From contig JAIXYK010000029.1 of the NCBI GenBank assembly GCA_027490225.1, positions 1 through 59,107 on the forward strand: a DNA stretch of 59,107 nt. Direction: 5' to 3'. Numbering within the stretch: the first letter of the stretch is position 1; each line of letters starts with the position of its first letter. Made by a program: the position numbers and the translations under genes. The notes below the pieces were generated by a model. It was given only the letters and a program-made list of their open reading frames with translations, searched no databases and was not told the origin of the DNA. This DNA comes from Bacteroidota bacterium. GTDB lineage: Bacteria > Bacteroidota > Bacteroidia > M30B66. This document shows, one piece after another, positions 46,054 through 54,296 of this stretch.

Positions 46054-46081
46054 AACGCTCCTAATTGGGGCGTTTATTTTT
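46054..46081 (+). terminator. Terminator after porX
   Basis: AACGCTCC, a 5-base loop, GGGGCGTT, then TATTTTTT. It lies 24 bases after the porX stop and overlaps the 3' end of the convergent methyltransferase gene. It may also work on the other strand. Confidence 0.85.
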
Positions 46082-46804
46082 TAGAAGCACAGCACTTCCT
46101 TGCCAATCTGCAATTGGAAGAAACGATTCTGGAATACTTTGTTCAAATTCCGATACAGCTTTAGCAACGCCTTCCCAGGTGTGATTTACATCATGTATGA
46201 GAATTATTCCACCAGCAGAAAGCTTCGGGTAAAAATATTCCAAAGCTGCCTTAGTTGGTAGGTACAAATCCGCATCAATATGCACAAAGGCAAACTGTTC
46301 TTCCTTAACGTTTGCAGCAGATTCAGGGAAGTAGCCTGCATAAAACTCCACATTACTTTCAGCGCTAAAAAGTGCTTTCACCGCAGCTAAACTTGTGTCT
46401 GAAAAATTACTGGTGTTATATTTAGCTCCGGTATTTTGTTCAGTTTCCAAGTCTTTCGAAGCAAAACCATCAAACGTATCGAACAGCAGCAGCTTTCTAG
46501 AAATGTCCATTTGATGCATAAAAAAAGCTGTTTCCCCTTTATAAACGCCTAGTTCAGCGAATGCGCCGGCAACTTTATTTTTCTTTAATTGCTCTATATA
46601 AAACCAGATGCTGTAGAACCGCACCTTGTCGCGATAGGTTTTTTCAATCTTTTTCAAAGCATCCGAAACTTCTCCTTTCTTCACAGCTTCTTCCCATAGA
46701 TAAGGTTTAGAGATTTTAAACGACCAGTTGGTTTCCAGCAGTTTAAAACCAATAAATGCAGCAATTAAAAGTAAAAGCAGGCTAATAAACTGAAAGGTCG
46801 TCAT
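46061..46804 (-). CDS. TylF/MycF-like SAM-dependent methyltransferase with N-terminal membrane anchor
   Basis: 247 residues. An N-terminal hydrophobic segment (FISLLLLLIAAFIGFKLL) anchors it in the membrane. The catalytic part shows FAELGVYKGETAFFMHQ, LLFDTFDGFASKDL, FVHIDADLYLPTKAALEYFYP and LIHDVNHTWEGV, the pattern of macrocin O-methyltransferase-like enzymes. It probably methylates a sugar or polysaccharide; the substrate is unknown. It sits alone between porX and a repeat element. Confidence 0.82.
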   Translation of the reverse strand: MTTFQFISLLLLLIAAFIGFKLLETNWSFKISKPYLWEEAVKKGEVSDALKKIEKTYRDKVRFYSIWFYIEQLKKNKVAGAFAELGVYKGETAFFMHQMDISRKLLLFDTFDGFASKDLETEQNTGAKYNTSNFSDTSLAAVKALFSAESNVEFYAGYFPESAANVKEEQFAFVHIDADLYLPTKAALEYFYPKLSAGGIILIHDVNHTWEGVAKAVSEFEQSIPESFLPIADWQGSAVLLKNKRPN

Positions 46805-46849
46805 TTGTTTAATAAGGTAAAGTGCGTAAAACTAATAAAATTCTTTTGG

Positions 46850-46932
46850 GCGTGCCCCTTCGGGTCGCGTGCTCGGCTATAGTTACCTTCCTGCGTCAGG
46901 TAAGCTATTTGCCTCGCCCGCTCACGCAGGCA
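46850..46932. repeat. GC-rich REP-like palindromic element
   Basis: A GC-rich island in AT-rich DNA, beginning TTTTGGGCGTGCCCC and containing GGGTCGCG. It has a hairpin ATAGTTACCT/AGGTAAgCTAT (46879-46908) and CCTGCGT...ACGCAGG pairing at 46890-46930. It resembles parts of the elements at 51371-51477 and 55445-55491. The rest of the 232-base gap 46805-47036 shows nothing further. Confidence 0.6.
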
Positions 46933-47036
46933 TTTGTGTTACATTCTACTTTTGTTTAATTATTAACAATTTAACGCTTCATGGATTTCAATATGTTAGA
47001 TAATTTTCTACTTTAGCAATAATATAAACCATCACT

Positions 47037-48020
47037 ATGAAAAATATTTACAGTTATATTCTTACACTGTTCGTAGGCTTAATGACAATCAACACAACTA
47101 AATCTCAGGAATTCGCTCCAATTGGTGCCACTTGGCATTACAGTGTTTCAAAAGGATATGGAGCTCTTACAACCTATAGAAAGTGGACGGTTGTTTCTGA
47201 TTCTAATCTTATAGAAGGCCGTTATTACAAAAATATTGAGGAAATACCTACTCCTCCATTGTTAAACACAAGTTTAGGAATTTATGTCCGTGAAGAAGAT
47301 GATAAAGTTTACGTTTCAAATCCTAACGGCGGAGAACTTTTGATGTGGGATAAAAGCCCAGAAATTGGAGATATTTGGTATTATCCTTATAAAGATAGCA
47401 TGGATGTGAATTTTTACTATACACCTATGTCAGACGATAATCCATTCGATTCAATTCCGCAAATTCCATTTGATTCAATTGCCTTGCGAATTGAAACTAT
47501 CACAGATACAGTTTTCAATGGTCACACTGCAAAGATTATTGGATATTCAAAAAAGTTAAGGTATCAAGAGGATTTTTATTTTAACGACTACATTTTCGAA
47601 CCATTTGGATTTCTACAAACATTGTTTTTATTTGGAACCACTGCTTGGAATGACATTGAAATTCCTAATAGTTTAAACTGTTATGAAGATGATTATTGGG
47701 GTTTAATAAATTGGAATTCACCCTTCCCTTGCAATTACATTAATGGTGTTGGATTTCAAGAAATTTCAGAAAACGAAATTCAATGTTTCCCTAACCCATC
47801 TAATGGCAACTTCAACATAAACATCATTCAAAAAGGCTATTATTATCTAAAAATATATAATTCTGTTGGGCAATTAATAACACAATGCTCAGTTGGAATG
47901 GGCAACACAAACATCAACCTGCAAAGTAATAATGTTGTAGCTGGTTTGTACTTTGTGGAAATTAGTAACGAGCATCAGCAAAGGTTGAAGATAGAGAAAT
48001 TGGTGGTGGCTGCGGAGTAA
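47037..48020 (+). CDS. Secreted protein of unknown function with type IX sorting domain
   Basis: 327 residues. Signal peptide MKNIYSYILTLFVGLM..KSQ. The middle is beta-rich with no known motif (GATWHYSVSKGYGAL, SLGIYVREEDDKVYVS). The last 75 residues form a type A sorting domain (CFPNPSNGNFNINI, VAGLYFVEI, LKIEKLVV). It should be carried across the outer membrane by the type IX system. Role unknown. Confidence 0.85.
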   Translation: MKNIYSYILTLFVGLMTINTTKSQEFAPIGATWHYSVSKGYGALTTYRKWTVVSDSNLIEGRYYKNIEEIPTPPLLNTSLGIYVREEDDKVYVSNPNGGELLMWDKSPEIGDIWYYPYKDSMDVNFYYTPMSDDNPFDSIPQIPFDSIALRIETITDTVFNGHTAKIIGYSKKLRYQEDFYFNDYIFEPFGFLQTLFLFGTTAWNDIEIPNSLNCYEDDYWGLINWNSPFPCNYINGVGFQEISENEIQCFPNPSNGNFNINIIQKGYYYLKIYNSVGQLITQCSVGMGNTNINLQSNNVVAGLYFVEISNEHQQRLKIEKLVVAAE

Positions 48021-48023
48021 CAG

Positions 48024-48110
48024 GGCTTCTAGAGCCTCAGCCACCGAGCTACAAGCTCAGCCTTATCCGCTGGCTGAGGCCCTCGAAGCCAACGGGGAAG
48101 GCTAACGAAG
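48024..48110. repeat. Large GC-rich inverted repeat after the type IX cargo gene
   Basis: Two 20-base arms (48024-48043 and 48071-48090) are inverted copies with two or three mismatches: GGCTTCTAGAGCCTCAGCCA and TGGCTGAGGCCCTCGAAGCC. Between them lies a second dyad GAGCT-3-AGCTC, and AGCCTT/AAGGCT flanks further out. It can fold into a strong branched hairpin just 4 bases past the stop codon, between two convergent genes. Confidence 0.7.
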
Positions 48111-48140
48111 TCTGCGGTTAAAGTTATAGTGATACTCAAA

Positions 48141-49265
48141 CTAAACTTCCAAAAACTCTCTAAAATTCCCCTTGTGCACCAGCATAGGTTGTACACCATA
48201 AGTTCCTGTAAATGTTTTAGAAAACCTTATTGTGTTTGGTTGTTTCCACTTAAACTCAAACGCCGAGAGGTCAGTTCCTATTTCTTCAACCAAATCAATT
48301 TCTTGTTGTTGCTTGGTGCGCCAAAAAAACATTTGTGCTCTTTTTCCTTCGTAGGTATTGTATTTTAATCTTTCGCTCATCAAAAAGTTTTCCCATAAAA
48401 TACCAACATCATTTCTAAGTTCTAATGGCTTTAGGTTGCCTATTAATGCGTTTCGTATGCCGTTATCGTAAAAATAGAGTTTTTTAGATTTTTTAATTTC
48501 GTTTCTCAAATTCCTGCTAAAAGAACCAACTGGAAATATTACAAATGCTTTTTCGAGCAAGTCGATGTAGAAGCTTACCGTTTTGCTATCAATTTTTAGC
48601 AATGCGCTCAACTCATTGTAATTTACTTCGCTGCCTACTTGGTAAGCTATCGCTTGAAGCAGTTTGTTTAAAATCTCAGGTTTTCTGATGTTTCCATAAG
48701 CTAAAACATCTTTAAATAAATAACTATCTGTTAACTCCAGCAGCAGGCGTTCTTTAATTTCTTCCTGCATTATTATGTCTGGGTAAAAGCCAAACACCAA
48801 TCGCTTTTCTAATTCTTGCTGAGATTTTAGGTATCCCAAATTTATTTCTAGCTCTTTCCATGAAATTGGCCAAAGGTTAAAAGTAAATTTTCTGCCTGTA
48901 AGTGATTCACCAGTTTGCTGCGTTAACTCGAAAGCGGAAGAACCACTCAATATGAGTTGAACATCTTTAATGTTATCTACGATGAGTTTTGCGATTAATC
49001 CAATATCTGGTATTCTTTGCGCTTCGTCAATTACAACAATTTTATTTCCGCCTACTATTTGTTTTAGTTTCGATAATTCCGCACTGCTAAACATTTCTCT
49101 CACGAGGGCATCATCTGCATCGAGAAAAAGATGCTCTTTAGAATATAAATTAACAATTTCCTTTATGATTGTTGTTTTCCCAACTTGTCTGGGACCAATC
49201 ATAACTATGGCCTTCCCTAAAAATAAATAGGATTGTATCTGTTTAACAATCAATCTTGCTATCAT
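48141..49265 (-). CDS. AAA ATPase with DUF4143 C-terminal domain
   Basis: 374 residues. Walker A GPRQVGKTTIIKEI near residue 24, Walker B KIVVIDEAQRIPDIGLI near 75, sensor LILSGSSAFEL near 105, then a winged-helix-like region and the DUF4143 nuclease-like end (FWRTKQQQEIDLVEE and FEFKW, with the E-x-K-like pattern). Such ATPases are common, often variable between strains, and of unknown function. A 32-bp tandem repeat array lies 34 bases before its ATG. Confidence 0.9.
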   Translation of the reverse strand: MIARLIVKQIQSYLFLGKAIVMIGPRQVGKTTIIKEIVNLYSKEHLFLDADDALVREMFSSAELSKLKQIVGGNKIVVIDEAQRIPDIGLIAKLIVDNIKDVQLILSGSSAFELTQQTGESLTGRKFTFNLWPISWKELEINLGYLKSQQELEKRLVFGFYPDIIMQEEIKERLLLELTDSYLFKDVLAYGNIRKPEILNKLLQAIAYQVGSEVNYNELSALLKIDSKTVSFYIDLLEKAFVIFPVGSFSRNLRNEIKKSKKLYFYDNGIRNALIGNLKPLELRNDVGILWENFLMSERLKYNTYEGKRAQMFFWRTKQQQEIDLVEEIGTDLSAFEFKWKQPNTIRFSKTFTGTYGVQPMLVHKGNFREFLEV

Positions 49266-49299
49266 TTTGAATTTGATTTTTGTCGAACCTTAACACAAA

Positions 49300-49414
49300 G
49301 ATATAACTTTTACGGAACATAATCCCGAATAGTTATAACTTTTACGGAATATATTCCCGAATAGTTATATCTTTTGCGGAACATATTCCCGAATAGTTAT
49401 AACTTTTGCGGAAC
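49300..49414. repeat. 32-bp direct tandem repeat array upstream of the ATPase
   Basis: Three full 32-bp units (49300-49331, 49332-49363, 49364-49395) and a 19-base partial unit (49396-49414), with 2-4 changes between units. Each unit holds AGTTATAACT (palindromic in the inner copies) and a GGAAyATATTCC dyad, perfect in the second unit. No spacers separate the units, so it is not a CRISPR array. Its place in front of the ATPase start suggests an operator array or recombination site. Confidence 0.85.
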
Positions 49415-49583
49415 TCAAATATCAAGACAATGGGTTCTAAAAAAATTAGATGCACATGAAAAAATTGGATTTATGGGAAAGACGCTTTTAGAAAACAATT
49501 TCTACATTTATTTATAAGTTGATTAACAAACTTAATATGCATATAAACACAATTTAACAGAACTTTGCAGAAACTTCTAAAAA

Positions 49584-50012
49584 GTGAAAATTACATTTGA
49601 ATGCAGCGCCGTGGCAGAATTAAGTGAGGCGGCAGAAATCTTGGTGAATTACTTTTCTACTCAAAAGCATTTTGCTTTTTACGGAGAAATGGGTAGTGGC
49701 AAAACTACTTTGATAAAGGCAATTTGTGCAGAATTGGGTGTAAAAGATGTAGTGAATAGTCCTACTTATGGCTTGGTTAACGAATACAAAACAGGAAATG
49801 GTAGCAAAATTTACCATTTCGATTTTTACAGATTAAATTCCATAGAAGAAGCATTAGATATTGGTGTGGAGGATTACTTAAATTCTAACAGTTATTGTTT
49901 AATGGAATGGCCCGAAAGAATTGCTGCGCTTTTGCCTGAAACAATTGTGAATGTCCACATTACAATTAAAGATGAAGTGAGGGTCATAAGCATGGAGTTG
50001 GTAAAGAATTAA
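49584..50012 (+). CDS. tsaE: tRNA threonylcarbamoyladenosine biosynthesis ATPase TsaE
   Basis: 142 residues with P-loop GEMGSGKTTLIKAI near residue 36, NSPTYGLVNEY near 59 and HFDFYRL near 75. It is part of the TsaB-TsaD-TsaE complex that adds t6A37 to tRNAs reading ANN codons. Start codon GTG. It is 116 bases ahead of ald. Confidence 0.94.
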   Translation: MKITFECSAVAELSEAAEILVNYFSTQKHFAFYGEMGSGKTTLIKAICAELGVKDVVNSPTYGLVNEYKTGNGSKIYHFDFYRLNSIEEALDIGVEDYLNSNSYCLMEWPERIAALLPETIVNVHITIKDEVRVISMELVKN

Positions 50013-50127
50013 TCTCTTAGTCCTTGCAGACTCAATTTTTGAAAACACGTTAACAATTCAAATCTAAACAGGTTTTATTTCTTGATTTGAAAGTGTATCT
50101 TTCAATCGTTTTTTTAATCACACACAC

Positions 50128-51354
50128 ATGACTGAAAATCGCAAATCGGTGGCGCGGATAGCGCAAGCCGGTATGATGATGCCCCAGGAAGAAATGCTGG
50201 AAGTGGCTCGCAAGGCTTCTCAATTGCATATCGGTATTCCAAAAGAAACTTCATTTCAAGAAAAAAGAGTGTCTTTAGTTCCTGCTGCGGTTGCAGTTTT
50301 GGTTAACAATGGGCACAATGTAATTGTAGAATCTGGGGCAGGTATCAATTCTAACTTTCAAGACAAAGATTACAGCGATGCTGGAGCCCAGATTGCCTAC
50401 GGTCCAGAAGAAGTTTATACATCTAATATTGTATTGAAAGTTGCGCCTCCCACTTTTGATGAAATAGAAATGATGAAGCAAAAACAAGCTTTGATTTCTG
50501 CTTTGCAGTTAACAGTTCAACAAAAGAATTTTTTCAATCATCTGATTTCTAAAAAAATTACAGGACTTGCGTTTGACTATATAAAAGACCGTTCTGGAAT
50601 TTATCCCGTGGTGCGTTCTATGAGTGAAATTGCAGGAAACACTTCTATATTGATTGCAGCTGAATATTTGAGTACCAATAATAATGGGAAAGGAATGATG
50701 CTGGGCGGAATTTCAGGAGTACCACCAACAGAAGTTGTAATTATTGGAGCTGGAACTGTGGGCGAATTTGCGGCGCGTGCAGCAGTTGGTTTGGGTGCTT
50801 TGGTAAAGATTTATGATAATTCTCTGTATCGTTTGCGTAGATTACAAAACGATTTAGGTATGCGTTTATATACCTCAATTATAGAACCCAGAGAATTAGA
50901 AAATGCGCTAAAAACTGCTGATGTGGTAATTGGTGCATTGCGTGCCAAAGAAGGCAGAACCCCAATTGTTGTTTCTGAAGAAATGGTGAGCAACATGAAA
51001 ATAGGTTCTGTAATAGTTGACATTAGCATTGACCAAGGTGGTTGCATAGAAACATCAGAAGTTACGAATCATGCAAGTCCTGTGTTTAAGAAATATGGCG
51101 TAACGCATTATTGTGTTCCAAACATTGCATCGCGGGTGGCACAAACTGCATCTTATGCGCTGAGCAATATTTTTACACCTATATTACTAGACATGGGTGA
51201 AAAAGGCGGTTTTGATAATTATTTACGTTCAAATCCTGGTGTGCGCAATGGTGTATATATGTATAATGGCATATTAACACATAAGTACATTGGCGAAACG
51301 TACAATATACCTTACAAGGATTTGGATTTGTTGATTGCAGCTACACAGTTTTAA
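50128..51354 (+). CDS. ald: Alanine dehydrogenase
   Basis: 408 residues. Substrate-binding PKETSFQEKRVSLVPAAV near the N-terminus, and the NAD-binding VVIIGAGTVGEFAARAAVGLGA near residue 200. About 35 extra residues precede the usual family start. It interconverts L-alanine and pyruvate plus ammonia. It follows tsaE and is convergent with the second amino-acid dehydrogenase gene. Confidence 0.92.
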   Translation: MTENRKSVARIAQAGMMMPQEEMLEVARKASQLHIGIPKETSFQEKRVSLVPAAVAVLVNNGHNVIVESGAGINSNFQDKDYSDAGAQIAYGPEEVYTSNIVLKVAPPTFDEIEMMKQKQALISALQLTVQQKNFFNHLISKKITGLAFDYIKDRSGIYPVVRSMSEIAGNTSILIAAEYLSTNNNGKGMMLGGISGVPPTEVVIIGAGTVGEFAARAAVGLGALVKIYDNSLYRLRRLQNDLGMRLYTSIIEPRELENALKTADVVIGALRAKEGRTPIVVSEEMVSNMKIGSVIVDISIDQGGCIETSEVTNHASPVFKKYGVTHYCVPNIASRVAQTASYALSNIFTPILLDMGEKGGFDNYLRSNPGVRNGVYMYNGILTHKYIGETYNIPYKDLDLLIAATQF

Positions 51355-51370
51355 ACTTAATGAAATGCAC

Positions 51371-51477
51371 TCGGCAGCGGTTGAGCGGCCTGTTTGAGCT
51401 CTTTTGAATTGCCAAGGGTTTAAACCCGTGGTAATTCAAAAAGCGAGTAGCGAAAACGCGACCTTTAGGTGCCGCCC
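51371..51477. repeat. Palindromic element between ald and the Glu/Leu/Phe/Val dehydrogenase
   Basis: The core 51402-51441 is a near-perfect 40-base palindrome (TTTTGAATT..GGGTTTAAACCC..AATTCAAAA). GC-rich flanks include, on the minus strand, TTTTGGGCGGCACC and GGTCGCG, like the elements near 46850 and 55445. It can act as a bidirectional terminator for the two convergent genes. Confidence 0.7.
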
Positions 51478-51484
51478 AAAAAAA

Positions 51485-52711
51485 TTACACCAATTGCTCC
51501 AGTGCGATTCTAAATGCTTCGCGAGAGAAATGCAATCCGTTTGAACTTTGGGGCGCAACTTTAACAATTGCTTTGCGAATGGTTTCGGAAGCATCATTAA
51601 ATATAGCAGCATCTGAAATTTCTGCATTTTCTGTCATGAGGTAAGCGAAAACCCTTGCCATACCGCAGTTTGAAATAAAATCTGGAATTACGGTTAGTTG
51701 CTCATCGGCCATTTCCATGATAGGGCCAAAAAATATTTCTTTATCGGCAAAAGGTACATTTGCACCACTTGCAATAACTTCCATTCCAGCAGTTTTCATG
51801 CGGGTAACTTGGTCTTGGGTCACTAAGCGTGAAGCTGCAGCTGGAATAAAAATATCTGCAGGTAAATCCCAAATTTGTGCATTTATTTGCTCGAAGCTGA
51901 GCATGTTATCAGCTACAAGTGTATTTGCTTTTTTATCGAGAAACAGTTTTGTAACTTCTTCGAAAGTAAATCCTGCGTTATTGATTACACCTCCATTGCG
52001 GTCGATGATTCCAACGATTTTAGCGCCGCTTTTAGACAAATAATAAGCAGCTGCAGAACCAACATTTCCCCAACCTTGAATAATTACGCGCTTGCCAGCG
52101 ATATTTTTATTGTATGCATCATAGTAATGTACAACAGATTGTGCTACACCGTAGCCAGTAATCATATCGGCTACAACGAGTTTTTTAGAAGGCTCGGGTG
52201 TGTAGTTCAAATCTTCCAACACTTTAGAAACACCAGCTCTTAGCTGACCAATTCGGCGAATTTTATCTTTTTCGGCGCCACCAAAATGACCGTTAACCAC
52301 GCCTTCTTGTGGATGCCAAAGGCCATATTCTTCGGTAATTGGAATAACTTCGTGTATTTCATCTACATTTAAGTCGCCTCCTGTACCATAATAATTCTTT
52401 AGTAATGGCATTACGGCTTTATACCAACGTTTCAATACATCAATTTTGCGCGGGTCGGCAGGATCGAAATTGATACCCGATTTTGCACCACCAATTGCGG
52501 GACCTGAAACGGTAAATTTAATCTCCATAGTCTTGGCGAGGGACTCCACTTCGCGCTTATCGAGACCTTTTCGCATGCGTGTTCCTCCTCCGGCAGCGTT
52601 CCCGCGGAGCGAATTTATGACAATCCAACCTTCGGCTTCGGTTTCAGCATCTTTCCATTCAAATACGATTTCTGGTTGTTTTTGCTCATAAATACGGAGA
52701 AGTTCTTTCAT
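51485..52711 (-). CDS. Glu/Leu/Phe/Val family amino-acid dehydrogenase
   Basis: 408 residues: catalytic-Lys segment GPAIGGAKSGINFDP near residue 75, GTGGDLNVDEIHE near 111, and the NAD(P)-binding VIIQGWGNVGSAAAYYL near 208. It oxidatively deaminates an amino acid or fixes ammonia in reverse. Glutamate is the most likely substrate, but leucine or another cannot be ruled out. A -7 box TACTTTTG lies 22 bases before the ATG. Confidence 0.9.
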   Translation of the reverse strand: MKELLRIYEQKQPEIVFEWKDAETEAEGWIVINSLRGNAAGGGTRMRKGLDKREVESLAKTMEIKFTVSGPAIGGAKSGINFDPADPRKIDVLKRWYKAVMPLLKNYYGTGGDLNVDEIHEVIPITEEYGLWHPQEGVVNGHFGGAEKDKIRRIGQLRAGVSKVLEDLNYTPEPSKKLVVADMITGYGVAQSVVHYYDAYNKNIAGKRVIIQGWGNVGSAAAYYLSKSGAKIVGIIDRNGGVINNAGFTFEEVTKLFLDKKANTLVADNMLSFEQINAQIWDLPADIFIPAAASRLVTQDQVTRMKTAGMEVIASGANVPFADKEIFFGPIMEMADEQLTVIPDFISNCGMARVFAYLMTENAEISDAAIFNDASETIRKAIVKVAPQSSNGLHFSREAFRIALEQLV

Positions 52712-52733
52712 TTTTTTATTATTTTTGGGTGTG

Positions 52734-52741
52734 CAAAAGTA
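52734..52741 (-). promoter_or_regulatory. -7 box of the amino-acid dehydrogenase gene
   Basis: TACTTTTG on the minus strand is a perfect TAnnTTTG box at the right distance from the ATG at 52711. The -33 side has only T-rich sequence without TTG. Confidence 0.45.
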
Positions 52742-52836
52742 TGATTTGAAATGATATTAAAGAAAACTTTTGGAATTTAAGATTTTATGTATTTTAGTCC
52801 TGAAAAATAACCCTAAAAAAACACAACACTAACCCA

Positions 52837-53151
52837 ATGGTAACCAAGTCTCCAAAGGCAATGAAAGGCAAAGGTGATCAAGCTTCTGAGCAGACACCTT
52901 TCAGACGTTTAAAACCAATTTCTCCTAAAGAAGAGAAAAATTGGCGCGCTCGTTTAGATGAAGATTTAGACGATGATGAAGATTTAGATGATGAGGATTT
53001 AGACGACGATGATGATTTCGACGAGATAGATTCTGATGACGACGACGACGACGATTTTAACCTGGATGAAGATATTTCAGACCCGGCGTTTGTTGAAGAC
53101 GATGATGACGATGATGATGACGACGACGTTTTTATTGACGATGGATTCTAA
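52837..53151 (+). CDS. Small protein with extremely acidic C-terminus
   Basis: 104 residues. The first 40 are basic (MVTKSPKAMKGKG..RRLKPISPKEEKNWRARL). Of the last 64, 44 are Asp or Glu, in runs up to ten Asp. There is no signal peptide. The charge split suggests a disordered protein that can bind basic partners or mimic nucleic acid, but no function is known. It ends 5 bases before the convergent anmK. Confidence 0.75.
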   Translation: MVTKSPKAMKGKGDQASEQTPFRRLKPISPKEEKNWRARLDEDLDDDEDLDDEDLDDDDDFDEIDSDDDDDDDFNLDEDISDPAFVEDDDDDDDDDDVFIDDGF

Positions 53152-53156
53152 TACAA

Positions 53157-54233
53157 TTACAAATGTATAACACCTGAACAGGAGTCTTTTTTAGCGCCTG
53201 TTACAGCTTTCAATATATTTGTTTTATTGTTTAATCTTAAAAATCCGAGGAAACCAAAAATTATGGCTTCCTTATAATTTATCACATTCAACTCGGGTAC
53301 ATATATATGTGCCCGGGTTTTTTCTTGGATTGAATTGATTAAAAAAGTATTGAGTGCACCACCGCCGGTAACCAATGCATTTTTAGTATTTGATGGAATG
53401 GCAGCGGCAATTTGTATTGCAGCGTGCGCAGTTATTGTTGCAATTATATCTTGAACATTTATCTCCTTCTCAAATTGGTGAATAACTGGTGTAATTTGGC
53501 CCCTAACCCACTCTGCGCCAAGACTTTTGGGAGCTTTTTGTTTATAAAACTCAAGTTCATTTAATTGCTTCAATAATTCCGAACTAACATTTCCAGCTTT
53601 TGCAATATTGCCTTGATCGTCGTAAGGCAGATTTATTTTCTTGCATAAATCATTTAAAATGATGTTTACAGGACAAATGTCGTAAGCAATTATTTGGTTT
53701 TGTTCTTTTATAGAAATATTAGCAAATCCGCCGAGATTAATGCAGACCTCATAATCACTAAAAAGATATAAATCTCCAATTGGTACAAGCGGCGCGCCTT
53801 GTCCGCCATGTGCTACATCAGTTTGTCTAAAATCTGAAACAGTAGTAATACCTGTGTTTGCGGCGATAGTTGCCCCGCAACCTATTTGTAAAGTATAGCC
53901 CAATTGAGGTTGATGAAAAACGGTATGTCCATGAGAAGCAATAAAATCAGGTTTCAGATTTTTCCTTTTCAAGAAAGTAATTATTTCTTGGACACAGAAG
54001 CGTGCAAAATCAATATGAAGTTCTTGTAAGGCTCTTCCGCTTAGATTTTCGGCTTGTAAAAGTCGATTTTTCCAAGAATCTGAATAATAAATAGTGTGAG
54101 CATCAATAACTTTATACTGATATTTATCATTATTTTGATCGTAGTAACAAGCAGCAATATCAAGCCCATCTAGAGAAGTACCTGACATTAAACCAATACC
54201 TAATTTTTTTTTTTCAGAACTAAGTGCAATCAT
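53157..54233 (-). CDS. anmK: Anhydro-N-acetylmuramic acid kinase
   Basis: 358 residues of the ASKHA fold: LGIGLMSGTSLDGLDIA at about 11-27, FIASHGHTVFHQP near 102, VSDFRQTDVAHGGQGAPLVPI near 137, and LVTGGGALNTFLI near 285. It phosphorylates and opens recycled anhydro-MurNAc in the cytoplasm (peptidoglycan recycling). Divergent from the acyl-CoA dehydrogenase gene across 63 bases. Confidence 0.94.
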   Translation of the reverse strand: MIALSSEKKKLGIGLMSGTSLDGLDIAACYYDQNNDKYQYKVIDAHTIYYSDSWKNRLLQAENLSGRALQELHIDFARFCVQEIITFLKRKNLKPDFIASHGHTVFHQPQLGYTLQIGCGATIAANTGITTVSDFRQTDVAHGGQGAPLVPIGDLYLFSDYEVCINLGGFANISIKEQNQIIAYDICPVNIILNDLCKKINLPYDDQGNIAKAGNVSSELLKQLNELEFYKQKAPKSLGAEWVRGQITPVIHQFEKEINVQDIIATITAHAAIQIAAAIPSNTKNALVTGGGALNTFLINSIQEKTRAHIYVPELNVINYKEAIIFGFLGFLRLNNKTNILKAVTGAKKDSCSGVIHL

Positions 54234-54296
54234 TTTTGTTATTTTTCAAGATTTACCGCTATTTTTACCCACCTACAAATAAAATAAAACTATCCA

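Noticed and set aside
49300-49414. CRISPR array
   Set aside because: The 32-bp units touch each other directly with no spacers, and no cas gene is present.
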